Of a DNA stretch of 64,000 bases, positions 1 to 6,957 are shown in pieces (the stretch's first letter is position 1; every line of letters starts with the position of its first letter). The stretch spans positions 304,137-368,136 of the forward strand of contig NZ_FOGO01000007.1 in the NCBI RefSeq assembly GCF_900111245.1. Reading direction: 5' to 3'. The notes beneath the pieces are model-generated. The model made no database searches. It was not told the origin of the DNA and saw only the letters and a list, made by a program, of their open reading frames with translations. Both the position numbers and the translations under genes were made by a program. Origin of the DNA: Streptomyces qinglanensis. GTDB lineage: Bacteria; Actinomycetota; Actinomycetes; Streptomycetales; Streptomycetaceae.

Positions 1-697
1 AGGCGAGCCAGGGCAGGCCGTACCACTCCGGGGTGTCGCAGTGCTCGCAGCCGGGCTGTCCGCATCGGCATGCCTGGCGTCGGTCGGCGTCGCGGACGGA
101 CTCGCGCTGGTGCGGGCAGTCCTTCTGGGCCTCGTCCCGCTCGGCGGCCTCGGCCTGTCGGTCCAGGACGATGGCCCCGCCGTACAACACCCGCTTGTGA
201 TGGACCTGTCCGGCGTCCGGCAGGCCGTCGGCCTCGCGTCGCCAGCGGTCCGCTTCCTCCCGCAGTACGGCGGCGCGGGTGGACTCGCCCCCGGTGGGGG
301 TGTCCTTCCCGGCGTCGTCCCGCTCGGCGGCGTCGGCCAGGCGGCGCAGCTTGTCGGCGAGGCGGAGCACGCCGACGTTCTCCGACACCTGAGCGCTCCG
401 TCGAGGGCCGGTCGTCGTCTCGAACTGGCGCAGACCCTCTGCCGTCTCGGCAGCCTCCCGCAGCACGGTGGCGCGGGACGGGCGTGCCTCCAGCTCGGCG
501 TGCAGCGTGGTGATGAGCCGCTGCTGCTCCTGCATCCACGCGGCGACCGTGCTGCCGCAGACGGCGGCGAGCTGACCGCGCAGTGCGGCGGCCTCGGCGC
601 GGGCGGCGTCACGGTCCGCCGTCAGCTCGACGGTGGCAGCCTCCGCGGTGTGTGCACGGGCCGCGGCCTCATCCCGCGTCATCGGTGTCTCGCTCAT
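1..697 (-). CDS. Coiled-coil-rich hypothetical protein of the element, C-terminus missing
   Basis: The ATG at 697 overlaps the stop of the upstream gene (ATGA), so it is translationally coupled. At least 232 codons are visible and the frame is still open at the left edge. The first 180 residues are rich in Ala, Glu, Arg and Leu with heptad-like spacing, which suggests an extended helical or coiled-coil region. A Cys cluster (CRCGQPGCEHC) lies near the visible end and could bind zinc. I do not recognise the family. The position at the end of a coupled operon suggests an accessory or transfer-related role, but nothing in the sequence proves it. Confidence 0.75.
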   Translation of the reverse strand, partial: MSETPMTRDEAAARAHTAEAATVELTADRDAARAEAAALRGQLAAVCGSTVAAWMQEQQRLITTLHAELEARPSRATVLREAAETAEGLRQFETTTGPRRSAQVSENVGVLRLADKLRRLADAAERDDAGKDTPTGGESTRAAVLREEADRWRREADGLPDAGQVHHKRVLYGGAIVLDRQAEAAERDEAQKDCPHQRESVRDADRRQACRCGQPGCEHCDTPEWYGLPWLA

Positions 698-1443
698 GCC
701 GCACCGCCCGTGGTGTGCAGATCCAGCGGCCACCCCGCACGCACCGCACCCGGACCAGCCGGCCGCGACCACAGGCCCGCGTGCTTCCCGTCGCCCATCC
801 GCGGACCACCACTCCGGTCGTGGTCCGCCCGGTACGCCGACTCGTTCGCCTGCTGCAACTCGTCCAGCCGCTCGGCCTGGCGGCTCGCCAGCTCCTGCAA
901 CCGGGCCACCTCGCGCCGCAGGCGCTTCGCCTCGGCCGCCTGCGCCGCCATCTCCGGGGCCAACTGCTCGGCCAGCAACGTGCACTGCCTCCCGTACACG
1001 TCCAGCCCCGGAACCGAGTCCGCCAGCGACTGCGCCAACGCGTCCCGCTCGTGGACCGCGTGCGCATCGTCGTTGCCCTGCGAGGTCTGCACGCCCGCCG
1101 AAGCCGTGGCCTCGACCAGCTCCGTCAGGTCGTCGCCGCACTCGTCGGCCAGGTGCCGCAGCGCGAAGTCCAGGTAGGCGGACAGGTTCACCGTCACCCC
1201 GGACGGGATCCGGTCGACGTACACGCGGTGCGGCCCGGACACGGGCATCGACATGGTGGTCCCCTCCTCAGGGGCGGTGGAGCGGACATCGGTCATCGCG
1301 CGGCGGTAGGCATGCCGCTGCCACGGGAACCACTTCGACTCGTCGGCGCCGTACAACTCGTGGAAGCGGAAGTCGGCAGCGGCGATCTCGCACTGCGTCT
1401 GGTCGACCAGCGGTAGCGACGCCAGACACGTCTCGTCGAACAT
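694..1443 (-). CDS. Hypothetical element protein (249 aa)
   Basis: The start at 1443 overlaps the previous stop (TGATG). An internal in-frame ATG at 1255, preceded by GAGGAGGGG at good spacing, could give a shorter product of 186 residues beginning MSMPVSG; the two starts cannot be separated by eye. The central part (FALRHLADECGDDLTELVE) looks globular. The C-terminal half is a long charged helix (LAPEMAAQAAEAKRL onward), probably a coiled coil. It ends in an ATGA overlap with the next gene. Family not recognised. Confidence 0.7.
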   Translation of the reverse strand: MFDETCLASLPLVDQTQCEIAAADFRFHELYGADESKWFPWQRHAYRRAMTDVRSTAPEEGTTMSMPVSGPHRVYVDRIPSGVTVNLSAYLDFALRHLADECGDDLTELVEATASAGVQTSQGNDDAHAVHERDALAQSLADSVPGLDVYGRQCTLLAEQLAPEMAAQAAEAKRLRREVARLQELASRQAERLDELQQANESAYRADHDRSGGPRMGDGKHAGLWSRPAGPGAVRAGWPLDLHTTGGAA

Positions 1444-1889
1444 CACGACGCCACCGCCTCGGCGCCGCTCTCCGGCGCGGAGATCAGACCCATCGACAAG
1501 CCCAGCGACAGGGCCTGCGTTCCCGAGGCGGCACCGAGCCGCTGGTACAGGCGACGCCGGTGGGTCTTCACCGAGTCGACCGTGATGTGCATGCGATGGG
1601 CGATCGACTCGTTCGTCAGGCCCTGCCCCATCAGCTCCAGCACGCGCTGCTGCTGCTCGGTCAACACGGCCGGCCGGGTCGGGGCGGGAGTCGGCGGGAC
1701 GTTGCGGCCCCGGGCCCACTGGCGCAGGCGGTGCAACTCGGTCGCCGTCGCCGCCGACTGCAGCAAGCCCGCGTCCGACAGGGCCACGACCACCCGCTCC
1801 ACCAGCGGCAGAGACGAGGAGTCCCGCACTCCCGCGTAGGCGCGGCTCAGCGCGTCCAGCTCGGTCCGGGTGTAGGTGCGGGTGCTCAT
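1443..1889 (-). CDS. LuxR-type HTH transcriptional regulator
   Basis: A 148-residue protein whose C-terminal 60 residues form a LuxR/FixJ (GerE) helix-turn-helix: LTEQQQRVLELMGQGLTNES, then IAHRMHITVDSVKTHRRRLY. The N-terminal half has no receiver domain and shows no recognised sensor. The start overlaps the upstream stop (ATGA), so it is made with the rest of the operon. It probably regulates element genes. LuxR-type HTHs without sensor domains are common on Streptomyces mobile elements. Confidence 0.8.
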   Translation of the reverse strand: MSTRTYTRTELDALSRAYAGVRDSSSLPLVERVVVALSDAGLLQSAATATELHRLRQWARGRNVPPTPAPTRPAVLTEQQQRVLELMGQGLTNESIAHRMHITVDSVKTHRRRLYQRLGAASGTQALSLGLSMGLISAPESGAEAVAS

Positions 1890-2308
1890 GCCGCCACCTC
1901 CACCTGCACGGTGGGGCGCAGCGCCATCGGCAGCGGCGGCTCGGCCGGGTCGGAGAGCAGGTGCCTCCACTCGGCGGCCAGACCCTCGGCCCAGCGGGGA
2001 CCGGTCAAGCCGATGGTGACCGACGCGGACACCTGCACCTGCACGTCGTGCCAGGTGGTGGTGAGCCGGTACATGCGGCGCACCAGCCCGCTGGACTCGA
2101 ACGTGGCGGACTCGTCCGGCTCGGGTCGGCCGCCGAGGACGGCGGCGTAGGCGTGCAGTGCCGCGCACGGGTGGTCGGAGGCGTACAGGTCGCCGGTGAG
2201 AGTGCCGCTGGTGGGGCGGATCCGCCATTCCAGGACGGGCAGTTCGGGGTGGGACTGGACGAGGTCGACGAGGGCCATCGCGGGGCCCATCTGCTCCCGG
2301 GTCGTCAT
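1886..2308 (-). CDS. Hypothetical element protein (140 aa)
   Basis: The start MTTREQ at 2308 is chosen because it overlaps the upstream stop as ATGA; the longer open frame to 2464 runs through the neighbour. The protein is soluble, mixed alpha/beta in appearance, with no signal peptide or membrane segment. Motifs such as LEWRIRPTSGTLTG and YRLTTTWHDVQVQVSASV suggest beta strands. No family recognised. It is tightly coupled to genes on both sides. Confidence 0.65.
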   Translation of the reverse strand: MTTREQMGPAMALVDLVQSHPELPVLEWRIRPTSGTLTGDLYASDHPCAALHAYAAVLGGRPEPDESATFESSGLVRRMYRLTTTWHDVQVQVSASVTIGLTGPRWAEGLAAEWRHLLSDPAEPPLPMALRPTVQVEVAA

Positions 2309-2559
2309 CGCTGCACACCGCCCCCGGCGCGCTTCATCTCGGGGGCCGTCCGGGTGAACACCTCGTGGGTGTGGGGGACGCTGACCTCGAAGCCATCGGC
2401 CAGGGTCAACATCGCCATGCGCAGCGGGCTGAGCATCTGGACGACCCTGCTGATCTGCTTCCACTGGTCCTCGTGCTTGAGGTACCAGCCCTCTTGCAGC
2501 CGGGACGCCTTGCGGTACTGCCCGATCGCGGGCTCCGGGTTCTGGGATGATGGGGTCAC
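2305..2559 (-). CDS. Small hypothetical element protein (84 aa)
   Basis: The start is taken as GTG at 2559 because AGGAGGGG precedes it at ideal spacing; the open frame further upstream is low-complexity and overlaps the HTH gene. The product is helical and charged (YRKASRLQEGWYLKHEDQWK) with no recognised domain. It ends in an ATGA overlap with the next gene. Confidence 0.6.
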   Translation of the reverse strand: MTPSSQNPEPAIGQYRKASRLQEGWYLKHEDQWKQISRVVQMLSPLRMAMLTLADGFEVSVPHTHEVFTRTAPEMKRAGGGVQR

Positions 2560-2620
2560 AGCCCCTCCTGTCTTCTGTGTTGGATGGGTGTGGGCTGATG
2601 GGGTCCCGTTGCTTGGCCGT

Positions 2621-2644
2621 GGCGGGGCCCCGCCCACAAGGCGG
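2621..2644. other. GC-rich hairpin between the HTH gene and the small element gene
   Basis: A perfect 14-base palindrome (ggcggggccccgcc, 2621-2634) overlaps a second small stem (ccgcc-cacaa-ggcgg, 2630-2644). It sits just after the stop of the excisionase-like gene and may attenuate transcription or stabilise the upstream message. There is no T-run on either side. Confidence 0.4.
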
Positions 2645-2645
2645 G

Positions 2646-2894
2646 TTACGCGGCGCGCTCGACCGGAGCTGCCGCCGGGTCGTTCGCCGGGCTCTTCGGG
2701 TCCGCGGCCATGCCGGCCGCCTCGAACGCCTCGATCACGTCCCGCTTCCACAGCAGCTTTCGGCCAGGGAGCGTCGGCGGGAGCTGCCTCTTGTGGCGGC
2801 GGATGTAGATCGCGTTCTCCGTGGTGCACCAGCGGGCCGCCAGATCGGCCGCCGTGAGGTGGGGGGACTCAGTCCGCTGGGGTGTCTTCATCAC
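2646..2894 (-). CDS. MerR-type helix-turn-helix protein, excisionase-like
   Basis: An 82-residue protein with the HTH_17/Xis pattern: HLTAADLAARWCTTENAIYI followed by the basic wing RRHKRQLPPTLPGRKLLWKR and an EAF helix. Such proteins act as recombination directionality factors or small DNA-binding regulators on integrative elements. The start could be either of two adjacent Met codons (2894 or 2891). Its start lies inside the 3' end of the upstream Xre gene. An excisionase role fits the context but would need an integrase partner, which is not in the window. Confidence 0.75.
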   Translation of the reverse strand: MMKTPQRTESPHLTAADLAARWCTTENAIYIRRHKRQLPPTLPGRKLLWKRDVIEAFEAAGMAADPKSPANDPAAAPVERAA

Positions 2895-3117
2895 GTCTCT
2901 CTTGGGTGAGGGCGATCTCTGAGATCGCGGCCCTGGCTGCTCGCTCGCTGCGGAGCGTGAGTGCTATGCGTCTGAGCAGGTCAGGGCTTGGGTTGGCTTG
3001 GTCTCGTTCGATCCGTGAGAGCCAGGACGGGGAGACGCCGATCCGGTTGGCGAAGGCCGTGAGGCCGTATCCGCTCTCCTCGCGCTGGCGCCGGATCCGG
3101 TATCCCCGCGCTTGCAC
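2869..3117 (-). CDS. Xre-family HTH regulator (Cro/CI type)
   Basis: An 82-residue protein consisting almost only of an HTH_3 domain: YGLTAFANRIGVSPSWLSRI is the helix-turn-helix. The GTG at 3117 is preferred because residues upstream of it are not domain-like. It faces the second Xre gene across about 180 bases that hold repeated sequence elements. It is a likely master repressor or activator of the leftward operon, which would be transcribed with it. Confidence 0.75.
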   Translation of the reverse strand: MQARGYRIRRQREESGYGLTAFANRIGVSPSWLSRIERDQANPSPDLLRRIALTLRSERAARAAISEIALTQERRDEDTPAD

Positions 3118-3166
3118 AACACGAAAGTTAGCGAAAGAACAAGCAAGATCACAAGCCCCCCGCTGC

Positions 3167-3198
3167 AATTGCAGGTGAAAGAACGCGAAATTGCAGGT
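3167..3198. promoter_or_regulatory. Directly repeated aattgcaggt motif, candidate operator
   Basis: The decamer aattgcaggt occurs at 3167-3176 and 3189-3198, 22 bases apart, about two helical turns, in the divergent promoter region between the two Xre genes. Related gcgaaa-type motifs lie around 3121-3140 and, inverted, around 3247-3268. This is the expected place for binding by one or both Xre proteins. Confidence 0.45.
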
Positions 3199-3293
3199 CG
3201 GAGACTCAAAGGCGCCGGTGCCGACTGAGGTGGACCTTGGTAGGTTGTTTGTCGTTGCTTTTCGTTGCGCGTAGGAGAGTGCGGAGACCCCCC

Positions 3294-3881
3294 ATGGACC
3301 GAGACCAGGCGTATGCCGTCCTCGGCACCGCCATCCGCAACAGCAGGGAACGTCAGGGCCTCACCCGTCCCGACGTCGTAGCCCGCATCCAACAGGCGGG
3401 CGGCTCGGTCACCATCCGCAGCATCCTCAGCCTGGAGAAGGGCGTCGTCCCCAAGCAGCGGGCCAAGCTCCCCAGCACCGAGCCCGTTGTCGCGGCGCTC
3501 GGATGGCGCGCCGGCTGGGCCGACCGCATCCTCGCCGGCGAAGACCCCGAAGTGGTGCTCGCGCCCCTCACGGACGAACTGGCCGCCCTACGGATCGAGC
3601 AGTCCCAAGTCACCGCGGCACGCCCGGAGGCAAGCCGCGAAGAGGTCCTCGGCATGCTGCCGGACATCTACGGGTTCAGCCGCAAGGCCGAAGCCCTGGG
3701 TGCCGACTCCCGTATCCGGGCCGAGTTCGACCGGCTCGCCGACGAACTCGTCTGGTCCATCCCCGCCACGGCCGAGCCAACCGCGGAGTACGGGCTCGCC
3801 GCGGCACGACCCCACGCCGAGGGCGAAGGTGTCCCCGCCGACGATGCGCGGCGCATCGCCAGCGCCATGGACGGCGAGTAG
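3294..3881 (+). CDS. Xre-family HTH regulator with C-terminal extension (195 aa)
   Basis: The N-terminal 70 residues form a Cro/CI-type HTH: AIRNSRERQGLTRPDVVARI, then SVTIRSILSLEKGV. The remaining 120 residues are acidic and helical with no recognised domain. The ATG at 3294 is chosen because the HTH follows directly and a purine-rich stretch (gtaggagag) lies upstream. It is divergent from the leftward operon and 228 bases before the ImmA-like gene, so it is a plausible ImmR-type repressor partner of that peptidase. Confidence 0.75.
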   Translation: MDRDQAYAVLGTAIRNSRERQGLTRPDVVARIQQAGGSVTIRSILSLEKGVVPKQRAKLPSTEPVVAALGWRAGWADRILAGEDPEVVLAPLTDELAALRIEQSQVTAARPEASREEVLGMLPDIYGFSRKAEALGADSRIRAEFDRLADELVWSIPATAEPTAEYGLAAARPHAEGEGVPADDARRIASAMDGE

Positions 3882-4047
3882 CCGCGGAGCCCTCGCGGCC
3901 GGCTCCGGTTTCACCTCGCCCCGAGCGGGCTGGGCCTGGCCTGTCGGCCCGGCGAGACCGCATGTGTCCGGGGTGTGCCTGAAGGCGCAAGAAGTAGAAG
4001 AAAGTTGAACGTTTTCCCGTTCTTTCCTTCCCTTGCTCACAGCCCAT

Positions 4048-4059
4048 CAGGTACACCTG
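4048..4059. promoter_or_regulatory. Palindrome caggtacacctg upstream of the ImmA-like gene
   Basis: A 12-base inverted repeat 50 bases before the peptidase start. Its caggt half-site also appears in the repeats at 3167-3198, so it may bind the same Xre regulator. Confidence 0.35.
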
Positions 4060-4109
4060 TAGGTCCACGCCTCCTCGTGTACTGCGGTAACGCAACGCAA
4101 GGGGGCGCC

Positions 4110-4559
4110 ATGTCTGTTGCCGAGTCCTTCTACATCGAGGCCGGTCGACAGTACTCGCCGCACGACGCGGTGGACATGCTGGGCATCTCGATCGCCCGGA
4201 CCTGGCTGCGCGACACGTGGGGGGCATGGTGCGCAACCAGGCGAAAGATCGTGATCGCCACGGGACTGTCCGTCGTGCAGGAGCGGTGCGTCCTGGCGCA
4301 CGAGATCGAGCACGTGCTGGCCGACCACGACGGGTGCGCGACCGGGGTCGTGGCGGTCCGTCAGGAGCGGCGCGCCGACATCGAGGCGGCCCGGAAGCTG
4401 ATCGCGATATCGGATCTGTGCGAGGTGGCCCAGTGGGCCGATGACATCCGTGTCGCCGCGCACGAGTTGCATGTGACCGAGCGCATGCTGCGTGTGCGGC
4501 TGCGGGATCTCGACGGGGAGGCGTGGCCGTGGCCGGCCGCGGAGAGGGGCGTCGGGTGA
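4110..4559 (+). CDS. ImmA/IrrE-type metallopeptidase
   Basis: A 149-residue protein with the gluzincin motif HEIEH (in VLAHEIEHVLADHDG) near residue 70 and a downstream QERRADIEAARKLI segment of the kind that supplies the third metal ligand. ImmA proteins cleave Xre-type ImmR repressors to switch on element excision; IrrE/PprI does the same for the DdrO repressor after DNA damage. The start at 4110 follows a gggggcg stretch. It is the last gene before the attachment site. The Xre regulator at 3294 is the obvious candidate substrate, by inference from position. Confidence 0.75.
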   Translation: MSVAESFYIEAGRQYSPHDAVDMLGISIARTWLRDTWGAWCATRRKIVIATGLSVVQERCVLAHEIEHVLADHDGCATGVVAVRQERRADIEAARKLIAISDLCEVAQWADDIRVAAHELHVTERMLRVRLRDLDGEAWPWPAAERGVG

Positions 4560-4708
4560 CCGGGCGGCCGGGGCGGGCGGGCTGGCGGCGTCTCACGATG
4601 TCTCACACATCTCTCACGGCGTGCGGTCCGGTGTCCGCGTGGGATGCCTCTGACCTGCACCGCAGCGACATACAGTGCATCACATGGCGCGTGTGGCGCG
4701 CTTGCCGG

Positions 4709-4755
4709 TGACTGGGGGTCAAGGGGTCGTGGGTTCAAATCCCGCCGTCCCGACT
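4709..4755 (+). other. Attachment-site remnant: 3' half of tRNA-Pro(GGG)
   Basis: The sequence contains an anticodon loop (ctggggg with anticodon GGG), variable region, a T arm (gtggg-ttcaaat-cccgc) and the 3' acceptor strand cgtcccg with discriminator A. The matching 5' acceptor strand (cgggacg) and a proper D arm are absent and the 5' side of the anticodon stem is mismatched. It is therefore the displaced 3' end left by site-specific integration (attR), not a working tRNA gene. The assignment to proline comes from the anticodon and the acceptor sequence. Confidence 0.7.
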
Positions 4756-4772
4756 GCGAAGATCGCAGATCG

Positions 4773-4807
4773 GAAGCCGTTCCAGCATTTGCTGGGACGG
4801 CTTCTTT
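4773..4807 (+). terminator. Rho-independent terminator after the tRNA remnant
   Basis: A 14-bp stem starting gaagccgt, with loop attt and one G-T pair, is followed by ttcttt. It is probably the original terminator of the chromosomal tRNA-Pro gene, which supports placing the chromosomal flank immediately right of 4755. Confidence 0.85.
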
Positions 4808-5253
4808 CGTGCATGCGTTTGCTCCCATGACGGGAGCCCTCTGGGACCACTCGCGCTCCCGCGCCCGTCAGCCGTGCCCGTTTCTCCGTCCCACGATCGG
4901 GTCGAGGTTGTGCGCGGTACGCCGCTGCTGCGCGCCGTCGTCAGCGGTGCCGTGTCGCCACGCCCCGCCGGGTGGACGGGTATTCCCGGACAGAAGGCGC
5001 AAGAGCCCCTGGACCGCACGGGAAGGAAGGGCCGACCCCTATGGGCCTAGCATCTGACGCATTCCGCACCCCTCCCTGGCGCAGGAGAGGGCCTCTGCCC
5101 AGACCAGCGCAGCAGTGCGGGTCGTCCCGTGACGCGATCCCGCGCCTGGGACAGGCGGTTGACACTTGAGCACAGGTGGGAGCGTATCCGCGAGAGCGGG
5201 AGCGGCCGTGAGCACGGGTCCGTACGCCCAGGCAGGCCGCCGGCCCGCCGGAC
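4808..5253. other. Non-coding stretch between the att site and the LacI gene
   Basis: The open frames here are short, arginine/proline-rich antisense types without domain signatures or ribosome-binding sites. I see no gene. Confidence 0.6.
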
Positions 5254-6279
5254 TCACGACGCCCGGGGCGGGCGGCTGGTGTCCCGTACGACCAGCTTCG
5301 GGTCGATCACCGCTTCCTGCGGCTCCACTTCCTTGTTGTCCAGCCGCTGCCTCGCGAAGCGCACGGCGTGCTCGGCCATGAGGACGGCGTCCTGACGGAC
5401 GGTCGTCAGACCGACGGGCATGAGGTGGGACAGGTGGCTGTCGTCGTAGCCGATGACGGACACCTCCCCGGGGACATCGACACCGGTCCGGCTGAAAGCC
5501 ATCAACAGACCCATGGCGCAGCGATCGTTGGCCGCCAGGACCGCTGTCGGGAGCGGTTGTCCGGCGTCGCGTTCGGACGCCAGGAGTCGGCCGACGCCGA
5601 TACCCGACTCCTCCGTGTGGCTGCCCGGGATCACACGGAGCTCGGAACCCAGTCCGTGACGGCGCATGGCGGCGCGGTAGGCGCGGCGCCGCTCGGCCGA
5701 ACCCGGCCCTCGGCCACCGTCGATGTGGACGATCCGACGGTGGCCCATCTCCACGAGGTGGTCCATGGCCTGCCGTACGCCTTTGCCCTCCGCGCTGCGC
5801 ACAGAGTCGATCCCTGCCCCCCGCATCCGCCGGGCGACCGAGACGGCCACGGTCCGCTGCCCGAGAGCATCGAGTTCGGCGGCCGTCGCCTCCGGGCCGA
5901 GCAGGATCACAGCCTCGCAGCGGTGACTGAGCAGCGCCTCGACGGCCTTCGGCTCGCCCCTGCCCTGGGCCGTCGCGGAGAGCAGGACGTCGTAGCCGTG
6001 CCGATCGGCCTCGGCGTAGATGCCCTCGATGAGATCGGCGTGGAAGGTCTGGTGCGCGGTGAACATGACGCCGAGCGCCCGGCTGCGGCCGCGGGCGAGG
6101 AGTCGGGCGGCGCTGTCGGGGCGGTAGCCGATCTCGTCGGCGACGCGCAGCACCCGGTCGCGGGTTTCCTGGCCGGCCCCCGGCTGGTTGCGGAAGACGA
6201 TCGAGACCAGCGCCCGCGAGACGCCTGCCTCCGCGGCGACGTCCGCCATGGTGGGACGCTGCTTGCCCGTCGCATCCAC
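5254..6279 (-). CDS. LacI-family repressor, probable inositol-cluster regulator
   Basis: A 341-residue protein. The N-terminal HTH reads TMADVAAEAGVSRALVSIVF with the hinge region around RPDSAARLLARG; the rest is a periplasmic-binding-protein-like sensor domain (GVMFTAHQTFHADLIEGIYA; VIGYDDSHLSHLMPVGLTTV). It is divergent from iolC across 678 bases. LacI-type regulators commonly bind a sugar or polyol effector and repress the adjacent operon, so control of the inositol genes is the simplest reading. The candidate operator is at 6874-6896. Confidence 0.85.
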   Translation of the reverse strand: MDATGKQRPTMADVAAEAGVSRALVSIVFRNQPGAGQETRDRVLRVADEIGYRPDSAARLLARGRSRALGVMFTAHQTFHADLIEGIYAEADRHGYDVLLSATAQGRGEPKAVEALLSHRCEAVILLGPEATAAELDALGQRTVAVSVARRMRGAGIDSVRSAEGKGVRQAMDHLVEMGHRRIVHIDGGRGPGSAERRRAYRAAMRRHGLGSELRVIPGSHTEESGIGVGRLLASERDAGQPLPTAVLAANDRCAMGLLMAFSRTGVDVPGEVSVIGYDDSHLSHLMPVGLTTVRQDAVLMAEHAVRFARQRLDNKEVEPQEAVIDPKLVVRDTSRPPRAS

Positions 6280-6836
6280 GTGTTGTCTCCCTCTCCCGCA
6301 CTCTCCGGGCCCCGCGCTCCCGTGCTTCCGACTCCGTCACCCCCGCCGGCCCCGCGTCCGGAGGCCGCCGCATGCGTCGCCCCGCGGACGTCCGGTGACC
6401 TCCAGCGGTCGGCCGACGCCGAACAGCCACCGACAGCGGGCCGCCGGCGTCCGGTGCCCCGCGGCCGTCCACCGGGCGCAGACAACCTCCGTCGAACTTC
6501 CGGCGCCGACGACCCCCGTCGGACCTTCCAGCCGTCCCAGGGAAGCCACGGAGGAGCGGCCCTCCGTTGATCTGGGCGACCTTCCGGCCTCCGGTCACGG
6601 CCGGGCCACGATCCCGATGATCCCGGCAGTTGGACGCTCGCGGTTGCCTTGTCCGGTTACGCCCCGGGCGTTCACTTCCGTCCGGCACGTTATCGCGTGC
6701 GCTCACCGTGCGCGCGACCGCCTGCCCCGTTGCCAGGCGGTCGACAGGCCGCTGCCAGGTCGCTGCCGGACTCCTCCGTCGAACGTCGGCCGCGGGCCCT
6801 CGTTGAACGCTCGGAAAATCTCGCGGCAACAACCTA
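6280..6836. other. Long leader region between the LacI gene and the iol promoter
   Basis: No domain-bearing frame is visible on either strand. It presumably holds the promoter of the leftward regulator gene, but I could not identify it. Confidence 0.5.
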
Positions 6837-6866
6837 TTGACATGACATTTGCACAGGCACCATCGT
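6837..6866 (+). promoter_or_regulatory. Candidate promoter of the iol operon
   Basis: A perfect -35 hexamer ttgaca lies at 6837-6842, and a weak -10 (catcgt, 6861-6866) follows after 18 bases. It is about 90 bases upstream of the iolC start and directly before the candidate operator, so a bound repressor would block it. Confidence 0.5.
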
Positions 6867-6873
6867 GCTCGAA

Positions 6874-6896
6874 CTAGAGCGCGCTAGTAGAGCGCG
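6874..6896 (+). promoter_or_regulatory. Candidate LacI operator: ctagagcgcgctag plus a repeated half-site
   Basis: The near-perfect palindrome ctagagcgcgctag (6874-6887) has the centred GCGC typical of LacI-family sites. Its left half, tagagcgcg, repeats at 6888-6896, 13 bases on. The position is just downstream of the candidate promoter. Confidence 0.5.
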
Positions 6897-6957
6897 ACAG
6901 TCGAGCCGTCGCCCCACCCTTCCCGGGGTCCTCGGGCGTGAAGGGAATGCCAGCGTG

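Larger units (their letters stand above)
1..4755. mobile_element. Right end of an integrated element (AICE- or prophage-like)
   Basis: The segment carries a chain of overlapping small leftward genes, an excisionase-like HTH, two Xre regulators and an ImmA-type peptidase, and ends in a displaced tRNA 3' half. Integration into the 3' end of a tRNA is the hallmark of actinobacterial integrative elements and temperate phages using tyrosine integrases. No integrase, replication or transfer gene lies inside the window, so the exact class is inferred. The left boundary is outside the window. Confidence 0.7.

Noticed and set aside
4681..4755. A complete tRNA gene
   Set aside because: The 5' acceptor strand and a paired D arm are missing and the anticodon stem does not pair on its 5' side.
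5039..6832. A 597-codon minus-strand frame overlapping the LacI gene
   Set aside because: It is the +1 shadow of the regulator and is Arg/Pro-rich throughout.
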